Shown here piece after piece: positions 1-13,452 of a DNA stretch of 64,000 nucleotides. The stretch's first letter is position 1. The number at the start of each line of letters is the position of its first letter. The notes below the pieces were generated by a model that worked only from the letters and a program-made list of their open reading frames with translations, did no database searches and was not told where the DNA came from. A program made the translations under genes and the position numbers. The stretch covers positions 49,466,414 to 49,530,413 of the forward strand of contig CM053267.1 of NCBI GenBank assembly GCA_028583415.1, written 5' to 3'. This DNA is from Protea cynaroides. Its lineage: Eukaryota; Streptophyta; Magnoliopsida; Proteales; Proteaceae.

Positions 1-1400
1 TTTCCATGTTGAAAAGGTTTCAGATATAATCATCCAAGATTGTCAACAATGGAATACAGACCTGCTTGACTCTTTGTTCTCCCAAACCTATAAGGCAGCC
101 ATCCTACAAATTCAACTGCCCCTTTTCCCAACTGGGGATCGTTTAGTATGGGGTACCTCCAAAGATGATAAATTCTCTGTCAAAACAGTTTATCACTTGC
201 TCTGCAATATACGGTCTTCGAAAGCTAATGAATAAGCATCTACCTCAGCCATTAGCAAATGGGCAACAACTCCAACAACAGTGTGGAAATCAATTAGGGA
301 GGGCCTGCTCCTCTAGCCTAGCTAAGGGAGAACGTTTCTCCTGCCGACGCCTGTCTTTCAATCAACAATTTATGAGATGTGGAGCTCCCTCTAGAAAATT
401 CAGAACATATCATACTTCATTGCCCATTTGCACAATCTGTATGGTTTGCCCGTCCCCTCTCCTATAAGGTCACAGCTCAAGAAAATTTTGACATGGTAAA
501 CTGGATTGAGGAATGGAGTAACTATCAGAGGCTAGACAAAAGCAGAGCAAGGAGATCACTGGCCTGAGTTCTTACATAGCAATGTTCCTATGGCGAGCAA
601 GCAATGCTATGGTATTCGGTCAAAAGAAATGGAGTCCTAAGGAAGTAGTGCAAGCATCAACAGTCTCATTACGATTTTATCCAAGCTACTCTGCCAACTT
701 CGAAAGCCCCTTCTGTACCAAACTCTCACCAATTCTCTGAGATTACTCCACCGACATGGTCTCCCCCACCTCTGCCGTACTTCAAGATGAACACTGATGG
801 TTCGTGGAACTCCGACCATAGGAAATGTGGTATTGGTATCAAGGTTGTCAGGCATCGCCTAGGCATCCAAGCGTCTTGGTGGCGCCATGGAAATTAGGGC
901 ACCTTGGTCACCTAGGACGTCCGAAGGCCCTCCAACACCTTGTCACCTTGACAACAGCGATTCATGATCACTTCTGTTGACCATCTTTAGCCAATTCTGC
1001 AGTAACTCTATTTGGAGACATTTTAGAGGGTGAAGGCTTGGCAGTTTACAGTGGACTATTGGATACCATCTCACTCGGCATCGATCATTTACTTATGGAG
1101 TCTGACTGTCAGGATATTATCTCTTACATCCAGAATCCCACAAGGTTACCGCCCCATGGAGTTGGGCCGGTCATCTCAGACATCCGGCACCTGGCTACAT
1201 ATTTTCCGAACGGTGTTTTCAGTTACCTTCCTAGGGAGTCTAACCTGTTACTTGTTTGCTGGCTCCTTAGTCCAGAAGGCCCTGTCTATTCCGTGTGTCA
1301 CAGTTTGGCTAAATTCTTCTCCATGGCTGATGGATTCATAATCCACCTTCCACCTTCCACATGTCGATAAATAAATTGATCTTTACCAGGAAAAAAAAAA
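1..1400 (+). mobile_element. Decayed L1-type LINE, 3' part of ORF2
   Basis: The + strand encodes broken pieces of the C-terminal half of a plant non-LTR retrotransposon polyprotein. Near 148-205 is WGTSKDDKFSVKTVYHLL, the usual segment before the zinc-binding reverse-transcriptase tail. Near 385-460 the text HIILHCPFAQSVW is typical of that tail. At 781-850 and 1030-1370 lie RNase H-like pieces (FKMNTDGSWN and LLMESDCQDIISYI). Frame changes and stops separate the pieces, so it is dead. About 110 GC-rich bases (roughly 850-960, rich in cctagg-like words) interrupt the RNase H part and may be a small later insertion. An A-run at 1390-1400 fits the LINE 3' tail. The 5' part lies outside the window. 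Confidence 0.8.
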
Positions 1401-3216
1401 CTATCAAATGCATACAAGACCTATTGACAATATAAGTACAACCATTTAGAAGTTTTAAAAAGTAACCATTTATTCATTAAGATTATAATGTGACCAGGTA
1501 CAAAAGAAGAAAAAAAAAAGGTCAAATAATAATTTCATGATGTATGAACAAAACCAAAACCATGCCTTTAGAAGTAGTAGAAATATTATTTAGACAATGT
1601 TGTTTCCAAGGAATTATGTTAGGAAAGAAAGCAGCTATTTCTTTTGATGAACTATAGATTTAATGATAAATAAAAACTCAAGTTGGTAATCTCCTTAATA
1701 GCTTGAAATTATGTGGCTAAGACAAGAATAACTCAGAAGTGGTCATACCCAAGGTGTGTTTATAGGCGTTGACTTTGGCAATATATGCCCTCCTTTGTGA
1801 CAGCCTGACAGGTGCAAGAATGGTCTTTAGACCTACTGCCAAGATTTGACAGCTAGTTCTTCACCAAGCAGGCATTAACAGTGCCATGCTTTCTTAAATA
1901 TCTTTAGCGTGCCCAACCAAACAGTAAAAAATGTACAATGCAAAGAACATCAATAAAACTAGAAGGTGTTCTCCTCAACCAACCCAGGTCTTAAAGACAC
2001 TGCAAAACAAAGTTACGCTGAAAATGAAACCATGCTTTATACATAATGAACATGTGCACAACAGCATTTCGTCTATTCAATGGTTCAACCAAAAAAACGG
2101 AAAAAAAAAATACAAAACCCATTAGTTTATTTTTATACATGTGCTAAAAAATCTCAATAGTTTAAATTGACCACATGTTAACATATGTCCATCAGTCAAC
2201 GGCCAGAGTACAAAAGATGAAAAAAACAATTAAGGTATATAAGATATAGATTGAGTACATTCAGTTCTCCTAGAAAACTAACATATGCAGAAGACAAATA
2301 TGGAAAGAACTAAATTTGCATCTAATATTGCACAAGATTGAAAAAAAAAATCTGAAATAAAATTGATATAGTATTGAAATAGATAAGGATTTTAATTTAG
2401 CTATGCATCGTTCTAGGGGTTGTCTTATTGGAGCAATGGGGCAAAGGGTCTGGTCAACCAAAAAGAGAGAGGTGTTATCAAAAAAGGAAGGGGAAAAGAG
2501 GATAAAGGTAGAAGCATAGACACGTTAGCAGGACATAAATTAGCAATGAATTATGGCAATTATTGTTGTAATGGCAGAAGATTTCCTGGACCGGCAGATT
2601 GAGTAAAAATTTCTGGTTTGTGCATCTACTTGTGCTAGATGGAAAGGTGTTAAATACCTATGGAAGGGGTTTGGATTGACCGCTTGTCAAAATTTCAGCC
2701 TGAAATTCAATAATTTAACCTTTGATGCAAGTCCTCTCTGTAATCCATTAACCCTATTGGTAGTATAGAATTCTTAGTACTTTATTTTACCACATAGAAT
2801 ACTCTGTTTGGGCTCAAACTTGACATGTGAGCATAGGACCCTTAGGTCTACCTACCTACAAAATTTCAACTGCTACTACCAGCTACATGGCAGATATGAG
2901 TTCACAAACTGGAAACATTTTTCTGGAGCCCCTGTACCATTAACTGTGCCCAAGCTATTAATCAAATAATATTTCATTTGATACACCAACTTCTTTCAAC
3001 TGACACCAAACTCACTAGTTGACAGCCACCACTGCACTACACTGCTTCCTAAAGTATTGAATTTGATTCAACTACTCCATTAAATGCAATCCATATTGGC
3101 AAAATATTACCTTAGATGACAACAAACGACCAGACAGTAAGTAGTTCCAAGTTTATGCATAACAGTAATATAGAAGATATTAATCCTTAAATATGGAACC
3201 AAAACAGAACTGGTGG
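1401..3216. other. Intergenic, no gene recognised
   Basis: AT-rich DNA with only short, low-complexity open frames on either strand. It lies downstream of the TIR exon, where an NB-ARC or other second exon would be expected; none could be recognised by eye. A short divergent second exon cannot be excluded. Confidence 0.5.
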
Positions 3217-3218
3217 AC

Positions 3219-3707
3219 TTACGTGTCCTTATCCACATGCCATCCCTTCAATTTTCCAACCTCTCTCAGAGCCTTCCGCCACTTTTGCACGGTTATTTCG
3301 TCGACGCTCTTCTGGTGCTCCTCAAAGACCTTCTCATATCTCGCAGTCTGGTTCCGTACAACCTTTGGTTCAATTTTGTAGAAAATAGGCAAGACGGTCT
3401 GCTCCATTGTTATTTTGCATTCAGATATCTCAGTTAGCTCATTGAGACACCATTTGCTTGAAGCATAGTTATCCGAGAAGATGGGAATGGAGATTTTCGA
3501 CCGCTGGATTGCAAGGAGTAACTCCGGGCCCATATTGTTTCCCTTTGGGAGTCCTTCCTCATCCCTGAAAGTTCGAATTCCAGCATAAACCAACGCATTG
3601 TAGAGGTGATCGGCGAAATTCTTGCGAAGATCTTCCCCGTGAAAGCTCAAGAACACTTCATAACTCGAACCAGAAGAAGATGAAGAAGTTGCCTGACGAG
3701 ATGCCAT
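3219..3707 (-). CDS. TIR-domain immune protein, first exon (TIR-only or truncated TNL)
   Basis: This open frame starts at the ATG at 3707-3705 and encodes a Ser-rich leader (residues 1-15) then one TIR domain (about 16-160). The domain opens with YEVFLSFHGEDLRKNF, has the BB-loop region TFRDEEGLPKG, and contains YASSKWCLNEL, whose Glu90 aligns with the catalytic Glu of plant TIR NADases. The usual Arg of SFRGED is His here. Plant TIR domains cleave NAD+ to make nucleotide signals read by EDS1 complexes. The frame meets a stop at 3219-3221, but that stop overlaps a strong splice donor (gtaagt, complement of 3217-3222), so the exon probably ends at 3223 after residue 161. No NB-ARC or LRR is visible over the next 1.8 kb downstream. 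It is either a TIR-only/TIR-X gene or a TNL remnant. Confidence 0.75.
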   Translation of the reverse strand: MASRQATSSSSSGSSYEVFLSFHGEDLRKNFADHLYNALVYAGIRTFRDEEGLPKGNNMGPELLLAIQRSKISIPIFSDNYASSKWCLNELTEISECKITMEQTVLPIFYKIEPKVVRNQTARYEKVFEEHQKSVDEITVQKWRKALREVGKLKGWHVDKDT

Positions 3708-4253
3708 TCAATCAAATTGCTTGATCCCCTTTCAAATGTAAATGATGTTATGTCTCCTTCAATCTTTAATATTGCTACCACCATTACTTCTTAGCAAGGA
3801 ATCCGGCCATTAGCATGACCTAGCAAATATGCTCAAATGTATATTATTCCAGAAAAAGTCAGCAGTTTTTACTAGGCCTTTACCATGACTTCGCAAAGAT
3901 GCTCAAGTCCTCTGTATATTCCAGAAAAAGTCAAACCGCGTCAAAGAGGCATTCGAAGTCGCGCACGTTTCTACCATTTTGTCGATCACGTATACGTTTT
4001 GTATTGGATTCCCGTCTTCTGGATGAGCATTTCCTGAGAATTTTTCTGGACAAAGAACGTAGTTAGGGACGTTGGGATTCGGAGGGGTGTGCATCAGGGA
4101 TCGATTGATGCAGAATAAGGACGCGCAGCTGAGTTACAGAGGAGCATATGAAATCATCTCTCAAACCTGCGGTGAAATCAAATGTTTCCCTCTCAAACTG
4201 TGGTGAAATCGATTTATAGGGGAGAGATTTTCCCTCCCATTAATTTTTTTCTG
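3708..4253. other. Upstream region of the TIR gene
   Basis: No gene is recognised. The stretch should hold the promoter and 5' UTR of the - strand TIR gene. A near-repeat of about 60 bases is present: the words around agaaaaagtc and gcaaagatgctcaa occur near 3835-3860 and again near 3890-3930. Confidence 0.4.
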
Positions 4254-4766
4254 GGGTGAACTACGGGTACCTCCCTTCTAGTTGATTGAATAGCAAATAC
4301 ATCCCAAATCTTTTGTACAATTATAAAGACACCCCTCAAAATTCAAATAAATAACAGAAACGTTCATACCATTAGTTATTTTTCTTTAATTAACTACATA
4401 AACACAAACTTAAACCTTTAATATTTAAAATACCTTTACTTTCATCCTTTTTTTTTCCTCAGTTAACTCGATCCCAAATTCGTCTCCGCTAGATCTAGCA
4501 CCTCCAGTTATGTACACGATGCTGGCTTCAACGATGAGATTCAAGTCACTAGCGAATCCCCTTAGGAATAGAGGCATTTTGGATATTAAAAGTTTAAACT
4601 TATAAACTATGTCATCAACTAATACAAAAAGTAATTAACTAACGATATATGGGTGTTTTTATTATTTATTTGGATTTTATAAAATATCTTTATAATAATT
4701 GAAAAGGTTTGGAATATACTTGGTATTGGATCAAACTAAAGGGTGTTAATAATTTACCCTCTATCT
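4254..4766. mobile_element. TIR element of about 0.5 kb (MITE-like)
   Basis: The two ends are diverged inverted repeats. The left end reads GGGGTGAACTACGGGTACC, and the complement of the right end reads GGGTAAATTATTAACACCC. The similarity continues for over 100 bases in each arm (for example the ccaaatctttt / ccaaaccttttc words and the aattcaaataaataa / aatccaaataaataa words). The middle (about 4460-4560) is less AT-rich and unrelated to the arms, so it could be acquired sequence. I see no clear target-site duplication. The GGGTRAA start resembles Mutator-like ends, but the superfamily is uncertain. Confidence 0.55.
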
Positions 4767-5328
4767 CAGGGTACGAGGTTGACTCAACCAAAAGTTCTAG
4801 ATTGCAAGTACCTCGGGTTTCACAGCTGACCCATTCTTGAATTTTTTTTTTTTTTTTCATTCTTTTGCTGGCGTTTTGTCCGGTGCTGATTTTGTTTAAT
4901 AAAATTCTTTAAAAAAATATATATTAAACATCTGAAAGACTTTTGCTGAATTCTATCGCAATTCAAACCTAGCTAGGCCATTTTTTGAAACCAAAAAGCC
5001 CTTTCAGGCAAGATTAAATTACGAAAGTTAGCAAGAAGATCCAATGGAAAACTGGATTGATTTTATTTGTTTTCTGTTATATATTAAACACTTGGAAAAT
5101 ATGATATAAATAGAAATGTAATAAATATGTTGGTCAGAGTTTTTTTATTGACAAACACTGTTAAAGATTCTTCAGCTTGACTGGCTATTAGATTTGACAT
5201 GTGAAAGAATGATGTGGCAATTTCATCTATTGGCATATGCAAAATTGGAAACTCAATTTCAATCTTATGACCTTTCATATAATCTCATCTTCCCATGGTT
5301 GTAGATTTTCAAAGCTTCATTTTATCAA

Positions 5329-5807
5329 GGGAAATTTACTTGAACACCCCTTTGACAATTGGTTTATTACACAGAACTACCTTCTTTTAACAAAAGTTAC
5401 ACGGACTACTCCTTAAACAACGTTTTATAATAGTATAGTTACACTAGACGTTAAAAATTGATGAATTTTTTTAAAACAATACTACTCTTACTCAATGTAA
5501 AATTACATAAATATACCATCATCTATCTCTGAAACGATGCCTCTGCAAGTTCTCCAATTGCAGGTTGGAAGACTTGCAAAGACCTAGTTCTAGAGATAAA
5601 TGATGATATATTTATATAATTTTACATTAAGTAAGAATAGTATTGTCTTAAAAAAATTCAGAATTTCTCCCATTAGTTTTTAATGCCCGACTTGGATTAT
5701 ACTATTATAAAACATTATTTCAAGGGCAGTCCGTGTAACTTTTGTCAAGAGATGATAGTTCTGTGTAGTAAACCAATTGTCAAAGGAGGATGTCTGAGTA
5801 AATTTCC
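5329..5807. mobile_element. Mutator-type foldback MITE with 9-bp TSD
   Basis: This 479-bp element is almost a full palindrome. Its left arm begins GGGAAATTTACT and the complement of its right arm begins GGAAATTTACT. The arms remain alignable for about 200 bases each around a short unpaired centre near 5540-5590. The 9 bases ttttatcaa flank both ends exactly (5320-5328 and 5808-5816). A 9-bp target duplication with GGG-A/T-rich ends is typical of Mutator-like elements. It has no coding capacity. If transcribed, it would form a long hairpin, a possible source of small RNAs. Confidence 0.85.
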
Positions 5808-5816
5808 TTTTATCAA

Positions 5817-7009
5817 CTAGTAAACTCTGATTGAACAAAGACAAGACAATTGTTTGCTCAGTTAGTTGATTACCACAAAGTAAAAAGCAAACAGTCAGAG
5901 GTCAAGATTTCAACTCTACCGTTTTCATTATTGGCAAAGACTACCCCCCTTGATTTTACCCAAAAAAAAAAAAAAGATTACCCTTGATGGATAATATTTT
6001 ATAGGCGAAAGTTTTCTGGTCTACCAACCAGAAAAACCTCTCCGTGGTCTGGAGTCATCGCCCTTTAATCCCACATCAAAACAGGGGATAGATGTTATTT
6101 CAGGACCTCTTTCTTAAGGCTTTGTCATCCTTCCCAGGCTGCAGAAACTATCAAGAGAGGGACGATCACCAGGTTGAAGGTGGTGGGGGAGTCTACAAAA
6201 TTGTGAAAGATGCTATTTGGGAAATGGGTGAAGTTCACAATATGTTGGAGTCAAACTACAGGGGAAGCTAACCATAATTGCCCTATGGAAACTTTTTAGT
6301 ACGGGCAAGCCCCCTGGAGAAGCCTTCACCTGTGGTTAACTAGGCTTTGGTTGATTACAACCCCACACCCTAAACCCTAAACCCTAAATCCTACACACCC
6401 TAAAACCATCTTAGATGGACTGGTTAGTGATCACCAATGGATTCAGCAGATGGTCGAAAAAAACCTAAATTTATACAAAGAGGAACTGCAAAAAGATCAA
6501 ATGTCGGGAACTGGTATCAAATTTGGGACAACAGGGGATATACAACATTACAAAACCAGTGAGAAGCTTGTTGTAGTTTTAGGATAATAAAACTTAAAAT
6601 AACAACCTTATATTCTATGGGAAAATATACAGGATTTAAAATGTCAGATGCAATTTACAGATGCCAGAAGAGAAAGATAATTATACAAAGGTAACTTACA
6701 CACACACAGTGCCAAAACTAAGTTACCTGCAGATCCTTTAATTTTGCACCTCATTGGGTAGCTAATGGTGCAGTCCATCAGCTGGCAGAAAGACCCCCTG
6801 CTGGCAGCATCCAAATGGTTTGAATCCTTTAAATCCTTGGCCTAGGGGTCTGCTGGAAAAGGACAGGATGTGTCATACAAAACTCATATTACAAGTTTAC
6901 AACTGCTTCATTGGAAATGTAATTTGAAAATGAGTATATAAGTATGGCTGAAAGTAACCATCTCCACCGCCAAGGGTAGAATATACCAAAAATTTACAAC
7001 CCTCGGTTG
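5817..7009. other. Intergenic, downstream of IYO
   Basis: No gene is recognised. A short run of plant telomere-like repeats (about three ccctaaa units) lies at 6366-6391. The part just above 6600 probably holds the IYO 3' UTR, but I cannot place the polyadenylation site. Confidence 0.4.
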
Positions 7010-10000
7010 CTATCTTCTTTCACTAGAGGATTTCAGTTTCACAAGTTCAGTTAAAAGAGAAGAAGTTCCTTCACAAGCTTCTTTTAACGACTGGAACCTT
7101 CTTTCTAGTTCATCAGTCGACAGTAAAGCACCATCTTCAGATTTTGCCGACTTATTGTATCGAATTAAATCCAGCATCATGCCCTGCAATTCCATTTCCA
7201 AACAATAGATAGATTAGATTCTTTGTAAAAACAAATAACTCATTGAGTATGAATTAATTCATTGAACAAGAAAGTGGGGAGAAACAATAAGAACATGTGC
7301 CGGCCAAGAAAATATATTAAATTTTCCTAAAAAGCAGTAATGGTATAGCAGAGAGTTTTGGGTGGGTGGGTGGTGGTGGTGGTGGTGGTGGTGGTACCTG
7401 GTGGGGGGTCACCCCCTAGATAAATTGGGCAGCCAAGTCCATCCCCCACTGCTTTCCAAGCCCTTGAATTTTCTATTTAGCCAAGCATGATAACTAAGAA
7501 GTTAATTTCCCACATTAAAAGGAACAAGTGCTTAACTTTGCCATCCAAAACGAAACAAAAATAAAAAGTGACGTGTAGAAGATTTGTGCTATTGTCTAAA
7601 CAACAACAAAAAAAAAGGCGCCCAATGCATGAGACTCCCGTTATTGCAGGGTCTGGGGAGGGCAGAATGTACGCAGCCTTCTAAACAACAGTATGGCCTT
7701 AATAAATATAAATCATATCCAGAGTCACTGAAATAAATGGATCCAAAACCAGATGTAGATGTTCCAAGATTGACACCGATATTGTCACCGAAAATGATGT
7801 CTGCAGGATACTGTACCTTTGCAAGTTTTGACGTGTTACACAAATATGCAATTATATACACATGTGCAATTATATTTCAAATCATTTACCATAACTAAAA
7901 TGCAAGACTTACCAAGATGTCAGTATATCAGGTTCTGCCTAAAACTAGCTAAAAATATTGAGGAATGTTTGCTCTTTATCAGTCAGCAAGGTACTTTACA
8001 GACCTCATGGTGCTGCTTACGAGAGTAGTCACGCAGGAGAGACTTCACCAGCTTATTCCTAAGAACCAACTTGTCATCAGTACAACTGTGGAAAATGAAA
8101 GATGAAAGGTGGTGCAATGCCAACGTAAATGTCATTGATCCTCGAGTAGCAGCTCGGTCAAGGACCCCAGAAATCCATGACTTTACATAAGCCTCCAGAA
8201 TCCCTTCATTATTCTGCAAAGGAGTCAGACAAAGAAATTTATCCTCTCAGCTTAGCAAAAGCAACCTGTTCAATATCATGAAATCACCCTCTCACTGATC
8301 AAAAGAAAGCACACCAGAACGGTATCTTTCCCCACTTTCTAAATAACCAATTAACTAATGTTCAATTTATACTGCATAAAGTCGAAACCAAACTGATGGA
8401 AATCCCTTCCATGCATCAACTAAAATAAAATCTCTAAATAAAAATATGCAGAAAATAGGTAGTTTGTCCATGGTAACAAGACAACTGGTTTCATCCTGTA
8501 GGTATTTTTGAATATGAACTTTCAAGGTTATGCCAACTTAGTTTAAAATGAAATATTTTCCTCTGACCATGATTAGCATAAATGAAAGAGTATAAACTGA
8601 GAAGATATTATGCAATACATGTTAACAATATGCCTCAGAAAGCTGGAGGCCAACAGGTATTCTGTACTACCTCAACAGGTTCTAGGTATCCTCGGGGCAT
8701 AGCCAGGCAATTCTCAAGAGGAGGCAAGAGTTCAAGGCTATGTGAACTAGATAGTGCATTCCAGGTGGCAAGTCGGATAGGCGCTTCAACAGAACAATGT
8801 AGATACAGTGCCACTTGCCGGCCATAAATCACATCACCATACGATACCGAAGCAAACTGTTCAACAAAAGTTTCAATAAATGTAGTGTAACTCTCATGAA
8901 CGTCTGTCTGAAACTTTAGACATTCTTCTCCATATCTATTTTCAGTTTCCATGAATAGATTCCCAATCTTATCCAAAGGAGGATTAATGCCTCCGTTGCA
9001 TCTTGATTCATCAAGATACCTCCCATACAGCTCTTGCAAGGTTGCATACACATCCCTGCTTCTTTCATCTTCAATGACACCCATTCTGACAAGTAATACC
9101 ATGGACAAGGAATGTAATTTCCAAACCAATGACACAGCTGCAACTGGTGGGTGTTGGATATCCGTGCACAAGGCCATTGCTTCAAGACCTAAAAGAAGGA
9201 AAAGTCCACCTTTTGCAACCTCTAGGATTTCATCAGTTGAAGAGCAGATGCTACTTTGTACACTCGAAATATTTGAAAGATCATGAGCAGCTTTATGGTC
9301 AGAAATTGTAGAGATTGGGCTAAGAAACCAATGCATGGGAAGTGGCAGTCTCTGGTGAGCCCATTCTACTACCAAAGAACTGCTGTTAGAATCATGACCA
9401 GTCACATCAGATTCATCAAAGTCTTCATGAATGGTATCCAGAGCATCCGTATTTTTCTTAGATTTACCAAAGGCAAAGTCACTATCACTATTCAGTGCTT
9501 TTGACTTCTTTACACAGAGCCATCTGTTTCTGAAATGATTAGTTAAAATATTACTGAAGTAAAGGTAGTCCTCTTCGTTATACTCCCAGTCAAATGATTT
9601 GATCCCCAGGTTACGCCAAAGAAACTGATCAACACAGAGATCAAGGGACTTCAGGACAGGGGCTCCAAATAAGACATCCAGTGCCTTTTCCATGATGACT
9701 TTACCCATTGGCACTACAGTTAAACACACTCCAAGGGCAGCATTAATCTTTTGAAGAGTAAAAGCCATGTCTCCAACTGCAGAAAGATCTTTCTCGAGCA
9801 TCATCTGGAAAATTTCAAGCAAGTTCACAAGCAATTGTGAATCTGCTTGCGCCAGCAAAACAGATGTAGACCAAAACCCTCCACCAGACGCACCCCAGCC
9901 CAATCCAATCCCTGGAGCAGGTCCTCCTCTACCAAAGATCTCAATTGACTGAACATTGTTCCAGTCTGAAGGAACTAACTCCATGAAAGCTATCAGTAAG

Positions 10001-13000
10001 TTTTGCAGTTGACCCTGAGACCACATAATTATCCCATCCTCCAGTATTTTACCAAATCTTGAGAAACTACTTTCCTGTGAGCACTGATTACTACTCTCAT
10101 TTTTAGCTACCAGGATGGTTTTGTCAATGGAAAATATAATCCGTACTAAAGCATTAAGGCAACTCGTAGAAGATAAAGATGTTTCATTATCACTGGCATG
10201 TCTCAAATGACACAGATTTTTAACAAAAAAACTCTCTTCACTAGGAACAGTTTTATATCCTGTAACATTTGTTGCTGAAAAGTTCAAAAATCTGCTTTTC
10301 ACAATTTGGATCCCGACCTTAGGGACAAAGTCAGGCAGCCATGGCACATTACCACTTCCTTGGTGGATATAGGTGTCTTCCTGTACAACTTGTTCGAGTA
10401 TGTTAGAAAGCATGTGCAAGACAGAAGAAATCACCCACAGAAAACGGCTCAAAGAAGAATCTTGAGGAACAAAGTTAGTCTGAAATCCTTTGTGCAAATC
10501 AAAAATTTTAGACAAGTAAGGATTACTTGTCAATGATATCCACTTCAAAGCTAACTCAACCATTGGACCAACATAACTCCAACACCAATGCCCCATTTTA
10601 CCAATGGCAATCTCTTCATTTTGCTTTCTAAGCTGCTCCTGTGAATGAAGTTTTGGGAGTGTTTTGGCCAAGGCACCTAGAACAAGGTATGCTTCCTGAC
10701 TGATGGAAGCAAACTCACTAAGAACATTTCTCTCTATTAGTTCGTCAAAAGTAGGGGGACTTAACCACAGGCACAAGGCTGGGAAAAAATCTGCAAAGTA
10801 TGATACACAACACCCATATTGAATACAAATCCTCCAGAAGCGAAGTTGTTCAACCATCAATGCAGATGTTAGTTTACAGTATTCCTTCCCCGATTTTATC
10901 CAATGGTCAAGCGAAAAAGCAGAACAATACAATTGCCAAGTAGTCTCTTGGAAAATTCCTCTTTCTATGAGACCTATGCAAATCTTCTTGTCAGATTGAG
11001 CCAACACCTGTTTGCAGACACAAACTACAGTATAAATTCTTTATGCTAAACTGCTAACTATCAGATGAAGCAAAGGGGCAAGAATATATAACATCTTGGA
11101 TCAACTTAGATTTTCATGCTTACCTTTAAGAGGGTCACAGATTTTATCTTTGAAGGGCGAATTTCCAAAGTGTCTTTCTTGCTAAACCTGTCAACAATTG
11201 TTTGGACTAGCCCTTCGCATTTTATAATAGCATTTACACAAGTCAGAGAATGTCTCGCTAGTCCAATGAGTATGGAAATAAGGCATTCTTCCAATGCCGC
11301 AGAAGGGTCTGTCTGCGGAAACAGGGATCAGCATTTGAGATACTAATAGCACCAATTCAAGCAAGCAAAATAAATTGTCAAGGTGGAATGTAGGAGAGCA
11401 TTTAGTTGCTACGTGTTGTTCTTTTCTGTCCAGTCAATTCTCCAAAAAAAAAAATGCTCCGATAACTCTATAAAGAGCTAACTGATCAATATTCTAGTAT
11501 CTTGAAGATCTTATATAGTTCCATTCATCTGTGCAATATCAGATATTTCAGGATTGGATATTTGGACGGCCTCTACATAAGTGGGCACATTACCACAGGC
11601 TTTTGGGTACTGTCCTGCATCATGGCCTGTACATAAGTTTAATATGAAATCAACATACATTAGCATCTTCCTCTGCCATTAACATTACACAGGCAGTACG
11701 AAAAATGCATTCAAAATCTTCAAGAGGCAATATATATATATATATATAGGGTTGTTATTCATGTAACAAGGGTTTGGTATGTTTCCTAATGTCACAAGAC
11801 ATCTTTTTATCGAACACATTCCAACTTCGGGAGTGTTATAGTAATGTTTAAAGTACTTGTATACATGCATAGACATACACGGGATGTATGCCAATACAAA
11901 GGAGGTATTTGACTGAATAAGAGCTTGAAATTCGACATGTAGGTAATCTAGACCATGTTCTCTCTATCCAACAGTTGGAATGGACACATCATTTGCCCAT
12001 GTGGCAGAATAGATTACTTGTGACATTTGGAAAAATAAAAACCCTTGTGAAAATAATAATTTGTCATATATATATCATCACTTTGAAAAGTTAAATAGAC
12101 CAAGTGTTGATACAGGAAGTTTGGATCAGTGAAACTTATGATATAATAATCCTAAATCGGTCTCCAAGCCTGATGAATATCTTCGCACAAAGCGATCCAC
12201 AGAAAAAGAAATCATATGACATTGAATCAAGGAAGAATAAAATAATTTTTTAAAATACCACTTTAGCTGTAATGCATAACGTGTTTAAGAAAGTTTTATT
12301 AAACTCCCTCGTTCTTTTTTGCTTTTGCTTGAGAACAGAATTCAATGCACCAACTCTGAGATGAACTGATGTTCTCCAGAGTAAAATGAACTGAAAAGGT
12401 TCCCCATTTTAGGCCAGAAAAATATGTTTTTGAGTTCATATATTTTTAAGGACCAGCACCAATCCATACCTACTCTGAAATATGGAGTTACACCGGGTTA
12501 GAGCCCTTTGCTAAAGGAAGATTTAAGTGTCATGTGAAGGTAAATATGATTTGTTTCTTAGCCGTAGGGATCGTAGAGCTTTGGCAAGGCAGAGGTTAGC
12601 CCAGCCTGGCCCAGCCCAAAAGTTTACAGTCTATGGGAAGGCTGAATCTGGCCTATGTTATATACCGCTTATGGCATTATACAAGCTAGTAACACAAGAT
12701 GGGTCAGTAGCAAACAAGATATGGCCAGAAAACTTGTAATGCTTCAGCAATTTAAATTAATATTATTTTAATATATAAGTATATGATTTGTTAGGATTCA
12801 CCATTATGGTGAACTTCATTGAAGTTCAACTCTGACACATAAGTCGAAGGGAGTGGCTTCATGTGATACAGGAAATAAAACCAATCTCCTGGTAAAATTT
12901 CAATCTTGCAAAGTAACATTAGATACACGCAAATAGCACAAGATTCCATTAAACCACCATGGCTGTTTTGTAATTGTTTGAAACTTTGGCCTGAGTTTTG

Positions 13001-13408
13001 AGCCACTTCCCTTGCTTATTTTGGAACTGAAAATTGACCAGTGAAATGAATATGCCAAATGCCAACAGCGAGTTTTGAAACTTTGATGAACCCAAAAAAT
13101 TCACATACTGTGCTAAACATTAAGATTGTTGGGTGTTTAGACTCATATTAACTACCAAATAGTCTACAGTGCCCTTATACACCTGGGAGTCCCTCCACCT
13201 ACCAGTTCAAACTTTTAGGATGGAAACTTTACATGGTATCAAAGTGGGTTTTCACTGTCTCCACAATCTCCTTGTGTCTACAGTACATACTGCTACATGT
13301 GCGGGAGAGGGTTAGGAGTTTAGTCCCGTACTGACTACCAAATAGTAAAGCAAGAATATATGAAAACATCTGCAGATTCATTACTATGTAATTGTGCATG
13401 AATTTGAA

Positions 13409-13452
<44 letters not shown>

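Noticed and set aside
3903..4094. Short - strand frame upstream of the TIR gene
   Set aside because: It has no domain and no in-frame link to the TIR exon; treated as upstream sequence.
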